47,331 nucleotides of DNA from Paucibacter sp. KBW04 (GTDB lineage Bacteria > Pseudomonadota > Gammaproteobacteria > Burkholderiales > Burkholderiaceae_C): assembly GCF_003852425.1 (NCBI RefSeq), contig NZ_QAJN01000018.1:1-47331 (forward strand), read 5' to 3'. A model generated the notes under the pieces. That model saw only the letters and a program-made list of their open reading frames with translations. It did not search any database and was not told the origin of the DNA. The translations under genes and the position numbers were made by a program. The number at the start of each line of letters is the position of its first letter. The first letter of the stretch is position 1. Shown here piece by piece: positions 7,654 to 14,974 of the stretch.

Positions 7654-8715
7654 TCAGCGCAGGGTGAAGGAGGTTTCCACCAGGCTGCCCTGCAGCTCCT
7701 GCAGCAAATGGGTCAGCGGCGAAAGCTGCACATAGCGGGTCGAGACCTTGATGGCGTAGGCGAACAGGCGCGGCAGGTCGCTGGCATGGTGCGGCTTGCC
7801 GTCGCGGTGTTTGAGGCGGCAGAAGATGCCCAGAATCTTCAAATGGCGCTGCAAGCCCGTCCACTCCAGCTGCTGCCAGAACTCGCCGAAGTCGGCATTG
7901 ATGGGCAGGCCTAGCTTGCGGGCTTGCTCCCAGTAGCGTATGGCCCAGTCCAGCTCCTGCTCTTCGTCCCAGGAGATGAAGGCGTCGCGCAGCAGGGAGG
8001 CGAAGTCGTAGCTGATGGGGCCTTTGACGGCGTCCTGGAAGTCCAGCACGCCGGGGTTGCCGTCCTCGGCGGGGCAGACCATCAGATTGCGCACCATGAA
8101 GTCGCGGTGCATGGGCACAAAGGGCTGGGCGGCGATATTGTCGGCCAGCACCTTGCAGCTGTGTGCCCACCATTTCAGCTGAGTCTCGTCCCATTCGCGG
8201 CCGTACTCGCGCTCCACACACCATTCCTTGAAGATGTGCAGCTCGCGCAGCACAAAGACTTGGTCGAACAAGGGCAGGCGCTCGGCATCGCCTTGGGACT
8301 GCCATTTCAACAAGGCCTGGGTGGCGTCGCGCATCAGGCGATTGGCCTCGGCCTTGTTGTCTTGCGCCTGGGTGTTCAGCAAAGCTTTCAGATAGGGCAG
8401 GGTGCCCAGATCGCTGAGCAGCAAAAAGCCCAGGCGCTCATCCGCCGCAAAAATCGTGGGGATGTGCAGGCCGCAGCCGCGCATATGTTCGGCGACCTGG
8501 ATGAAGGGCTGGACGTTATTGGTTTCGGGCGGGGCGTCCATCACGATGTAGGAGCCACCGCTGCCGTTGGCGATGCGCAGATAGCGCCGCGTGCTGGCAT
8601 CGGCCACCGCCTCGCACAGCGAGTCCGGCAGCAGATTGAAGGCTTGAATCAGGGGCTGGAGCCAGGCGTGGAAGTCTTGTTGGCGTTGTGGCTTGGGCCA
8701 GGCAATGGGATTCAT
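7654..8715 (-). CDS. amgK: N-acetylmuramate/N-acetylglucosamine kinase AmgK
   Basis: A 353-residue aminoglycoside-phosphotransferase-fold kinase that phosphorylates the anomeric position of MurNAc/GlcNAc in the cell-wall recycling route of proteobacteria, bypassing MurA-dependent synthesis. Visible elements are DASTRRYLRI and GGSYIVMDAPPE (nucleotide lobe), FLLLSDLGTLPYL, the catalytic loop MHRDFMVRNLMV and the metal-binding LDFQDAVKGPISYD. The start at 8715 (MNPIAWP) was preferred to an upstream in-frame ATG because it begins the conserved region. Divergent position next to lptD is the classical amgK location. Its usual partner murU is not downstream here; a terminator and a convergent gene are. 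Confidence 0.88.
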   Translation of the reverse strand: MNPIAWPKPQRQQDFHAWLQPLIQAFNLLPDSLCEAVADASTRRYLRIANGSGGSYIVMDAPPETNNVQPFIQVAEHMRGCGLHIPTIFAADERLGFLLLSDLGTLPYLKALLNTQAQDNKAEANRLMRDATQALLKWQSQGDAERLPLFDQVFVLRELHIFKEWCVEREYGREWDETQLKWWAHSCKVLADNIAAQPFVPMHRDFMVRNLMVCPAEDGNPGVLDFQDAVKGPISYDFASLLRDAFISWDEEQELDWAIRYWEQARKLGLPINADFGEFWQQLEWTGLQRHLKILGIFCRLKHRDGKPHHASDLPRLFAYAIKVSTRYVQLSPLTHLLQELQGSLVETSFTLR

Positions 8716-8922
8716 GCAGATACTTTGGTGAGATGACAGGCCTGTGCTCAGCGGTGGCGGGAGCCTCATGGATAATGGATTTTACAAACCGCGAGCCAGG
8801 TGCTCGGCGCAGAGGCCCCCGGGCCTTGTTGCCGAAGCCTTTGCGGTGCCCGCCAACACCGCTCTAAGAAGACGCCTGCCGACGCCGTGCCGCGCCCAAG
8901 CCCCACTCCCATCTCTGCCCGA

Positions 8923-11442
8923 TTGAATCGCCCGAAGCAAGGCAACCGCTTTGGCTGCGCCGCCCGGTGTGCCCTGCGCCTGAGCCGCGTCAGCCGTCTG
9001 CTGGCCGGCCTGGGCCTGGCCACGCCTGGCCTTTTGTGGGCCCAGGCGGCAGCGGTGGTGGTGCCTGCTGGCGCAGCTTCGGCCCCGGCCTTGGCCGCCA
9101 GCAAGGCCTCTGCACCGGCGCCCGCCGATGCCTTGCGTCTGCGCCCCAGCAGAAGTCTGGGGTCAGCCAAGTCCGAAGCCGATGACAAACCCGCCCTGGT
9201 GCTGAGCGCCAAGAAGCTGAGCACCCATATCGACCAAGAGTCGCGCGCCGAGGGCGATGTGGAGCTGCGCTATGGCGAACTGCTGGTGCGCGCACAAAAC
9301 CTCAATTACGAGCAGGTGGATGACCTGGCCCGGGCCAGCGGCGATGTGGAGGTGAGCAAGGGTGGCACCTTGTTCCGAGGCCCCGAGCTCAAGCTTTATG
9401 TCAGCCGTTTTGAGGGCGAGTTCCTCAACCCCAGCTACTTTTTCTCGCTGACCGGCGGCGGGGGTAGCGCCAAGCGCATGTCCTTCAGCGACGCCAAACA
9501 TATGCGGGCGGAAGAGGGGACTTACAGCAGCTGCCCCGTCGACGAGTCGGCGCCGCAGCCGGCCTGGCAGATCAAGGCCGACGAGCTGTCCATGAATTTC
9601 GAGGCCAATGAGGGTGTGGCCAAGGGCGCTGTGCTGCGTTTTTATGGTGTGCCCATCCTGGGGGCCCCGGCCCTGAGCTTCCCGCTGGGCGGGCAGCGCA
9701 AATCGGGCTGGTTGCCGCCCAATATCAATTTCGACAGCCGTAGCGGGCTTGAGTTTGGCGTGCCCTATTACTGGAATATCGCACCACAGCGCGACGCCAC
9801 CTTGACGCCCTTCTTGATGACGCGGCGCGGCCCTGGCCTGGACAGCGAGTTCCGTTATCTAGAGCCCGAGCACAGTGGCCAGATCAACTGGGCCTTGCTG
9901 CCCAATGACCGGGTCACCAAGACCGACCGCTGGGCGCTCAATCTGCAGCAAGACGGCCAGTTGCCGCTGGACTGGCGCTACCGCGTGCGGGCCGAGCGGG
10001 TCTCGGACGACGAGTACTGGAAAGACCTGCCCAAGCGCATGCAAAGCCTGACTCAGCGCCTGCTGCTCAGCGATGTGCAACTGGCGCGTGACCGCACGAC
10101 CCACTGGGGCGAGGCCCATGCCTACGCCCGGGTGCAGCGCTGGCAGGTTTTGCAAGGCAGCGAGGCTTCGGCCAATTTCGATGCGCCCTACCAGCGCTCG
10201 CCTCAGCTGGGTCTGCGCCTGAATACGGCGGCCGACGATGCGGTGCTGGACGGTTTTGTGCCCTGGGTGCGGCGCGCTCGCTTGGAAGGCGCCGTCGAGA
10301 TGGAATACAACCGTTTCGATCTGCCCCCCCTGGCGCAGCTGAGCCCCAATCAGCTCAAGTCCATGGCCGAGGGCACGCTCTACACCGGCCAACGCGCCCA
10401 TCTGCAAGCGCATCTGAGCACGCCCGTGGGCGGCGCGGCCTGGTGGTTGATCCCGCGCCTGGCGCTCAATGCGGCCCAGTACTCGCTGGATCAAACCATG
10501 GTGGACGGCCGCCGCTCGGTGAACCGCAGCATTCCCACCTTCAGCCTGGACCATGGCTGGGTGCTGGAGCGTGACACTACTTTGTTCGGTCGCAACACCT
10601 TGCAGACCCTGGAGCCGCGTCTGCTCTACGTCAACACGCCCTACCGTGACCAGAGCAGCCTGCCCAATTTCGATTCGGCTCCCAAGGATTTCAACTTTGA
10701 TTCCATCTACACCGAGAACCAGTTCTCGGGCGTGGACCGGGTCAATGACGCGAATCAGCTGACCCTGGGCCTGTCCAGCCGCTGGATCGATGCCGGCCAG
10801 GGCGAGGAAGTCTTGCGCCTGGGAGCGGTGCAGCGCTATCTCTTCCGCGATCAACGCATCACCCCGGATGGCACACCCGCCAATCAGCGCCTCTCGGACC
10901 TGCTGCTGCTGGCCTCGGCCCATATCAATTCGCAATGGTGGGCGGATGGTTCGGTGCAATTCAACCCCGAAGCCGGGCGCTCGGTGCGCACCGTGCTGCG
11001 TGCGCGCTATTCGCCCGGACCCTTCCGCACCATCAGCACGGCTTACCGGCTGGCGCGTGGGCAGAGCGAGCAGATCGAAATCGCCTGGCAATGGCCTTTG
11101 TGGGGCCAGGAAGGCAAGGCCGCCGCCCGCCGCAGCAATAGCAATAGCTGCACGGGCGCCTGGTACAGCGCTGGCCGCATTCAGTACAGCCTCAGTGACC
11201 GCCGTCTGACCGATTCGGTGATGGGTGTTGAGTACGATGCCGGCTGCTGGATTCTGCGCGTGGGTGCCGAGCGCCAGTCAACCGGCCAGGCCGAAGCGAA
11301 CACCCGTTTGATGCTGCAAATGGAGCTGGTGGGCCTGTCCCAGCTGGGCTCCAATGCGCTCAAAGTCTTGAGGGACAATATCCCTGGTTACCGACCGCTG
11401 AGCGCTGAGCGCTCGGCAAGCCTTGAAGCCCCCTATGACTGA
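8923..11442 (+). CDS. lptD: LPS-assembly protein LptD
   Basis: The outer-membrane beta-barrel that, with LptE, inserts lipopolysaccharide into the outer leaflet. From a TTG at 8923 it is 839 residues: a signal peptide (VSRLLAGLGLATPGLLWAQA), a periplasmic OstA/LptA-like beta-jellyroll with typical HIDQESRAEGDVELRYGELLVRA spacing split across residues about 95-125, then the LptD barrel domain to the C-terminus. Paired cysteines in YSSCPVDE and the C-terminal SNSCTGAW and GCWILRVG segments could form the inter-domain disulfides known for LptD. An ATG at 8800 is in frame but would place 40 odd residues before the signal. First gene of lptD-surA-rsmA. Confidence 0.92.
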   Translation: MNRPKQGNRFGCAARCALRLSRVSRLLAGLGLATPGLLWAQAAAVVVPAGAASAPALAASKASAPAPADALRLRPSRSLGSAKSEADDKPALVLSAKKLSTHIDQESRAEGDVELRYGELLVRAQNLNYEQVDDLARASGDVEVSKGGTLFRGPELKLYVSRFEGEFLNPSYFFSLTGGGGSAKRMSFSDAKHMRAEEGTYSSCPVDESAPQPAWQIKADELSMNFEANEGVAKGAVLRFYGVPILGAPALSFPLGGQRKSGWLPPNINFDSRSGLEFGVPYYWNIAPQRDATLTPFLMTRRGPGLDSEFRYLEPEHSGQINWALLPNDRVTKTDRWALNLQQDGQLPLDWRYRVRAERVSDDEYWKDLPKRMQSLTQRLLLSDVQLARDRTTHWGEAHAYARVQRWQVLQGSEASANFDAPYQRSPQLGLRLNTAADDAVLDGFVPWVRRARLEGAVEMEYNRFDLPPLAQLSPNQLKSMAEGTLYTGQRAHLQAHLSTPVGGAAWWLIPRLALNAAQYSLDQTMVDGRRSVNRSIPTFSLDHGWVLERDTTLFGRNTLQTLEPRLLYVNTPYRDQSSLPNFDSAPKDFNFDSIYTENQFSGVDRVNDANQLTLGLSSRWIDAGQGEEVLRLGAVQRYLFRDQRITPDGTPANQRLSDLLLLASAHINSQWWADGSVQFNPEAGRSVRTVLRARYSPGPFRTISTAYRLARGQSEQIEIAWQWPLWGQEGKAAARRSNSNSCTGAWYSAGRIQYSLSDRRLTDSVMGVEYDAGCWILRVGAERQSTGQAEANTRLMLQMELVGLSQLGSNALKVLRDNIPGYRPLSAERSASLEAPYD

Positions 11443-11443
11443 T

Positions 11444-12760
11444 ATGTCGATCCGATCCCTGACCCTTGTTGGCGCTGTGCTTGTGGCCGGGCTGTTCGCC
11501 GGCCCCGAGGCTCAGGCCCAGCGCCGTGCTGCCGACTTGCTGCCTGGCGACTACATCGCCGCCGTGGTGAATCAAGACGTGGTGGCGGCCAGCGAGGTCA
11601 TCCAACGCACCGAAAAGCTGCGTCGCGAAGCCGCGCAGCGGGGCGAGTCCACCGATACCCTGGTGCTGCGCAAGCAGGCCATGGAGGCGCTGATCGAGGA
11701 TCGGGTGCTGGTGACCTATGCCCGTGAGAGCGGCGCCAAGGTGGACGAGCCCGAGCTGGACCGGGTGGTCGGCAATGTGGCGGCGCAGAACAAGCTGACC
11801 ATGGATCAGCTCAAAGAGCGCCTCAAGCAAGAAGGCATCGACTACCGCAGCTTCCGCGAAAACATGCGCGACCAGCTGATGAGCGAGCGGGTGCGCGAGC
11901 GCGAGGTGCAGGGTCGCATCCGCATCACCGATGGCGATATCGACAAGTATTTGGACGAGCGCCGCAGCGTGCTGGGCAAATCCGACCAGGTCAATGTGGC
12001 GCAAATCCTGGTCAGCGTGCCCGAAGCTGCCGACGAGAATTTGGTGGCCGAGCGCCGTGCTCGCGCCGAAGCCGCCCTGGCCCGCGTGAAGGGTGGCGAG
12101 GACTTTGCCAAAGTGGCCCGCGAGTTCTCCGAAGATGCCAACAAGGACAAGGGCGGTGAGATTGGCCTGCGTCCGGTGGACCGCCTGCCCGATCTCTTCG
12201 TCGAGACCATCAAGGGCCTGAACAGCGGCGATCTGGCACCCAAGCTGCTGCGCTCCGGCGCCGGCTTCCATATCCTGAAAGTGGTGGAGCGCAAGACCGG
12301 CTCCCTGACCACCGTCGTGCAAACCCATGCCCGCCATGTGTTGCTGCGCCCCTCGGCTCAGCTGACGGCCGAAGTGGCGGCCCGCCGCCTGGCCGAGTTC
12401 AAGCGTGCCATCGAAACCGGCCGCACGACTTTTGAGCAGGTGGCGCGCGAAAACTCCGAGGACGGCAGCGCCCCCGAAGGCGGTGATCTGGGCTGGATGT
12501 CGCCCGGCGGCTTTGTGCCCGAGTTCGAGCAAGCCATGGATGCCCTGCCCCTGGGCGGCATCTCGGCCCCTGTGCCCTCACGCTTCGGCATGCACCTGAT
12601 TCAGGTGCTGGAGCGCCGCAATACCGAGATCGAGATGAAGCAGCTGCGCGATCAAGCCCGTGGCGCCTTGCGTGAACGCAAGTACGACGAGGCTTATCAG
12701 GAGTGGGTCAAGGACCTGCGCGCCCGTGCCTTCGTTGAGTTGCGTGAGTGGCAGGACTGA
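11444..12760 (+). CDS. surA: Periplasmic chaperone/peptidyl-prolyl isomerase SurA
   Basis: A 438-residue periplasmic chaperone that escorts outer-membrane proteins, including LptD, to the BAM machinery. It has a signal peptide ending near PEAQAQ, an N-terminal chaperone region ([16 protein letters not shown]), and two parvulin-type rotamase domains, the first with [12 protein letters not shown] and the second with [22 protein letters not shown] and [11 protein letters not shown]. ATGs at 11423 and 11435 overlap the lptD stop; the one at 11444 directly follows it and gives the best signal peptide. Any of the three implies translational coupling to lptD. Confidence 0.93.
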   Translation: MSIRSLTLVGAVLVAGLFAGPEAQAQRRAADLLPGDYIAAVVNQDVVAASEVIQRTEKLRREAAQRGESTDTLVLRKQAMEALIEDRVLVTYARESGAKVDEPELDRVVGNVAAQNKLTMDQLKERLKQEGIDYRSFRENMRDQLMSERVREREVQGRIRITDGDIDKYLDERRSVLGKSDQVNVAQILVSVPEAADENLVAERRARAEAALARVKGGEDFAKVAREFSEDANKDKGGEIGLRPVDRLPDLFVETIKGLNSGDLAPKLLRSGAGFHILKVVERKTGSLTTVVQTHARHVLLRPSAQLTAEVAARRLAEFKRAIETGRTTFEQVARENSEDGSAPEGGDLGWMSPGGFVPEFEQAMDALPLGGISAPVPSRFGMHLIQVLERRNTEIEMKQLRDQARGALRERKYDEAYQEWVKDLRARAFVELREWQD

Positions 12761-12764
12761 TCCC

Positions 12765-13541
12765 GTGGCTCAACATATTGCACGCAAGCGCTTCGGTCAG
12801 CACTTTTTGACCGACGTCCACATCATCGAGTCCATCTGCGACGCGATTGATCCCCAGGCCGGTGAGGCCCTGGTTGAAATCGGCCCGGGTTTGGGGGCCA
12901 TGACCTTCCCCTTGCTCAATCGCATTCCGGCCTTCTCCGTGGTGGAGTTGGACCGCGACCTGGCCGCCAAGCTGCGCAAGCGAGACGGCCTGGAGGTGAT
13001 CGAGAGCGATGTGCTGAAGGTGGACTTCGCCGCCCTGGCTGCCGCCAAGGGCCAGAAGCTGCGGGTGGTGGGCAATCTGCCCTACAACATCTCCACCCCC
13101 ATCCTCTTCCATCTCTTGGGCTTTGTGGACCAGGTGGTGGACCAGCACTTCATGCTGCAAAAAGAGGTGGTGGACCGCATGGCCGCCTCGCCTGGTTGCA
13201 AGGACTATGGCCGCCTGACGGTGATGTTGCAGTGGCGTTATGCCATCGAATCGGTGTTCGACGTGCCGCCCGAGGCCTTTGATCCGCCGCCGCGGGTGAT
13301 GTCGGCCATTGTGCGCATGCAGCCCTATGCCAAACCGCCCGAGCTGGACGTGAAGCTGCTGGGCGAGATGGTGGCGGCAGCCTTCTCCCAGCGTCGCAAG
13401 CTCTTGCGCCACAGCCTGGGTGTTTGGCTCACAGCCCATGGTTTTACCGGCCACTTCGATCTGCAGCGCCGTGCTGAGGAAGTGCCGGTGCATGAATATG
13501 TGGCACTGGCCCAGGCCCTCAGCAAGCAGGCCGCCGCCTGA
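12765..13541 (+). CDS. rsmA: 16S rRNA dimethyladenosine transferase RsmA (KsgA)
   Basis: A 258-residue SAM-dependent enzyme that dimethylates two adjacent adenosines in the 3' hairpin of 16S rRNA during 30S maturation. The N-terminal RKRFGQHFL signature, the SAM motif [33 protein letters not shown] and the catalytic [10 protein letters not shown] are all present. The start is a GTG at 12765, four bases after the surA stop; an in-frame ATG upstream lies inside surA and would add a non-homologous tail. Third gene of the lptD-surA-rsmA operon, a common proteobacterial order. Confidence 0.94.
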   Translation: MAQHIARKRFGQHFLTDVHIIESICDAIDPQAGEALVEIGPGLGAMTFPLLNRIPAFSVVELDRDLAAKLRKRDGLEVIESDVLKVDFAALAAAKGQKLRVVGNLPYNISTPILFHLLGFVDQVVDQHFMLQKEVVDRMAASPGCKDYGRLTVMLQWRYAIESVFDVPPEAFDPPPRVMSAIVRMQPYAKPPELDVKLLGEMVAAAFSQRRKLLRHSLGVWLTAHGFTGHFDLQRRAEEVPVHEYVALAQALSKQAAA

Positions 13542-13572
13542 TCCCGGATTTGCTGCTTTCGAGCGGCCAATG

Positions 13573-13599
13573 AAAAAGGGACCCGAGGGTCCCTTTTTT
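13573..13599 (+). terminator. Intrinsic terminator after rsmA
   Basis: A GGGACC/GGTCCC stem with a CGAG loop, preceded by five A and followed by six T, 31 bases after the rsmA stop. It closes the lptD-surA-rsmA operon and would also work for transcripts coming from the opposite strand. Confidence 0.92.
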
Positions 13600-13621
13600 G
13601 CGAGCCTTGAATTCGATTCGA

Positions 13622-13750
13622 TCAGGCGGCGCTGAGCCACATGGCGGTGTCGAAAGCGCTGCTCATCATCGGCATATTCATTCCGAAATTGGCATTGGCT
13701 GCCGCTTTGGAATTCTTTGCAGCCGGTTTGGCCGGCACGGCGGGGGTCTC
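13622..13750 (-). pseudogene. Possible 3' remnant of an unknown gene
   Basis: On the minus strand, directly after the barstar gene, about 43 codons read EETPAVPAKPAAKNSKAAAN, continue through a Met-rich stretch (FGMNMPMM), and end DTAMWLSAA before a stop. The Ala/Pro/Lys stretch and short hydrophobic end look like the tail of a real protein. The open frame only extends upstream through a long hairpin and into the end of barstar, with no plausible start of its own. It may be the cut end of a gene displaced by the ribonuclease-barstar pocket. I do not recognise the family, and it could be chance. Confidence 0.25.
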
Positions 13751-13799
13751 TTCGGTAGCCCGCTCCCAAGAACCATTTTCTTGTGAGCGGGCTACTGAA
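13751..13799. repeat. Long imperfect inverted repeat at the barstar 3' end
   Basis: Two 22-base arms (13751-13772 and 13778-13799) pair at 20 of 22 positions around the 5-base loop CCATT. The core is GTAGCCCGCTC. The right arm contains the barstar stop codon. It has no T-run on either side, so it is not a standard terminator. It could stabilise the barstar mRNA end or mark a recombination junction. Confidence 0.75.
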
Positions 13800-14193
13800 A
13801 AGAATAGAAGCACCTGAACTGAACCTTGCGGTCGGCCCAGTAATCGGCCGCTTCCCGGAAGACGTCGAGCAATTGCTCGCGGGCCTCGCGATCAAACTTG
13901 GAGTTGTCGGGCAATTGCTCGAGGACGACAACAAAGCCGGGCTGGGCGCCGGACTTGTGAACCAGATCGGTCATGCAGTCGTGGAGCGCGTCCAGATTCT
14001 TGCCAAAATGAGCCGGGAACAGGAATGCCTGGGCAATCCCTTCCAGCACGTCCTGCTTGGACTGCGCCTCGGTCAAGTTGGCGTACAGAAAATGCTGGCC
14101 AGCATCCTGTGCGGCTTGCATCAAGTCCTCTACGCGATAGGCCCTTATGGCCTGCACGATATTGGGACGGACGGTCTGCAAAAGCATGGTCAC
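13792..14193 (-). CDS. Barstar family ribonuclease inhibitor
   Basis: A 133-residue cytoplasmic protein of the barstar family. The diagnostic stretch LFPAHFGKNLDALHDCMTDL (about residues 59-78) matches the barstar helix-loop that plugs the ribonuclease active site. Preceding AGQHFLYANLTEAQSKQDVL and following FVVVLEQLPD fit the remaining strands. It lies 56 bases downstream of a secreted guanyl-specific ribonuclease gene on the same strand, so it is almost certainly the immunity partner protecting the producer before export. Barstar is known to inhibit RNase Sa as well as barnase. It is longer than Bacillus barstar (about 90 residues), with extra residues mainly at the N-terminus. Confidence 0.9.
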   Translation of the reverse strand: MTMLLQTVRPNIVQAIRAYRVEDLMQAAQDAGQHFLYANLTEAQSKQDVLEGIAQAFLFPAHFGKNLDALHDCMTDLVHKSGAQPGFVVVLEQLPDNSKFDREAREQLLDVFREAADYWADRKVQFRCFYSFQ

Positions 14194-14249
14194 AATCCTC
14201 CTATATAGTCACAGAACTTTTTGATCTTCGAATATGGACTGCGTCTTCT

Positions 14250-14702
14250 TCAAGGTTGATTCGTTTGAATCTGCCTGAAGCTGGCGTAGTGGTCATCGGA
14301 GTAATAACAAACATCAGGACTTGTCGGGGCTTTCCCGCCGCAAACCAAGCGCTTTGCTCCGCGATTGCGGGCGCCGGGCGTGGGGACGGTGTACTCGTGG
14401 TAGTAGCCTCTGGTCTTGCGCGGCAAGATGCGTTCGCGGTTGCCGAAGACAACGCCATCTTTCTCGTAGGGGAAAGGCCCCCCAGCGAGAACGAGACGGT
14501 GCGTCTTTTGGGCTTCGCGAGGCAGTGCCGACAAGGCCACCGTTTCCAGCGTGACGACTTTTTCAATGCTCTCCCTGGCTTGCACTGCCGTGCCAAGCGT
14601 CGTTGCCGCCACGAAAACCGCGGCTAAAACGGACTGGCACTTCAGCTGACGCCAAGTGGGAAAAGACAAGGGCCACGACAGCGGCCCAGAGAGCAAAGAC
14701 AC
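14250..14702 (-). CDS. Secreted guanyl-specific ribonuclease, RNase Sa/N1 type
   Basis: A 150-residue ribonuclease. After an N-terminal hydrophobic export signal (SVLAAVFVAATTLGTAVQA) the mature part follows the RNase Sa pattern closely: LSALPREAQKT, GGPFPYEKDGVVFGNRE (guanine site), GYYHEYTVPTPGARNRGAKR and DDHYASF. Residues corresponding to catalytic Glu54, Arg69 and His85 of RNase Sa are Glu103, Arg118 and His138. Cys121 and Cys132 could pair. The start used is a GTG at 14702; the true start may be some codons later because the segment before the hydrophobic core is long. It is paired with the barstar gene. Likely role: extracellular RNA cleavage for nutrition or competition. Confidence 0.88.
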   Translation of the reverse strand: MSLLSGPLSWPLSFPTWRQLKCQSVLAAVFVAATTLGTAVQARESIEKVVTLETVALSALPREAQKTHRLVLAGGPFPYEKDGVVFGNRERILPRKTRGYYHEYTVPTPGARNRGAKRLVCGGKAPTSPDVCYYSDDHYASFRQIQTNQP

Positions 14703-14816
14703 GGGTTTACCCTGTTCCTGAAAGGTATATGGTAACGAAAGCGCTTGAAAACCTCAAGCGGCGCTCGTCCAATCCCCCGTGTTTCAGTGACATGTAAGTG
14801 TGCGCACACAAAGCCG

Positions 14817-14841
14817 CTATCGTCGATAGAATCGACGATAG
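14817..14841. promoter_or_regulatory. Perfect 11-bp palindrome upstream of the ribonuclease gene
   Basis: CTATCGTCGAT and its exact complement are separated by AGA. The site lies about 115 bases upstream of the ribonuclease start, in the 272-base gap after the malic enzyme gene. Arm length and near-zero spacer fit a dimeric repressor operator better than a terminator, as no T-run follows on either strand. The binding protein is unknown. Confidence 0.5.
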
Positions 14842-14857
14842 GTCGGCGCAATTATTT

Positions 14858-14875
14858 TTTGTGAGCCCTCACAAA
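14858..14875. promoter_or_regulatory. Second palindrome upstream of the ribonuclease gene
   Basis: TTTGTGAG and CTCACAAA are exact complements separated by CC, in the same AT-rich gap between the malic enzyme stop and the ribonuclease start. With the 14817-14841 palindrome it suggests a regulated promoter region or, less likely, an end signal for the malic enzyme transcript, since a clear T-run is lacking on the minus strand. Confidence 0.4.
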
Positions 14876-14974
14876 CTTTTGTAAAAACAATTTGTAAGCA
14901 AGGGCAATGCCCGCTTTAGCACCCAGGCCATGCCGGCAGGGCCGACCTGGTCTGGATGGCTGTGCTTGGCCGCT

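Noticed and set aside
8744-8926. A 60-codon frame between amgK and lptD
   Set aside because: No recognisable features; it overlaps the lptD leader and is probably chance.
14250-14702. Calling the ribonuclease a barnase
   Set aside because: The order YHEY, GARNRG and DHYASF follows RNase Sa/N1 rather than the barnase fold, even though the inhibitor is barstar-like.
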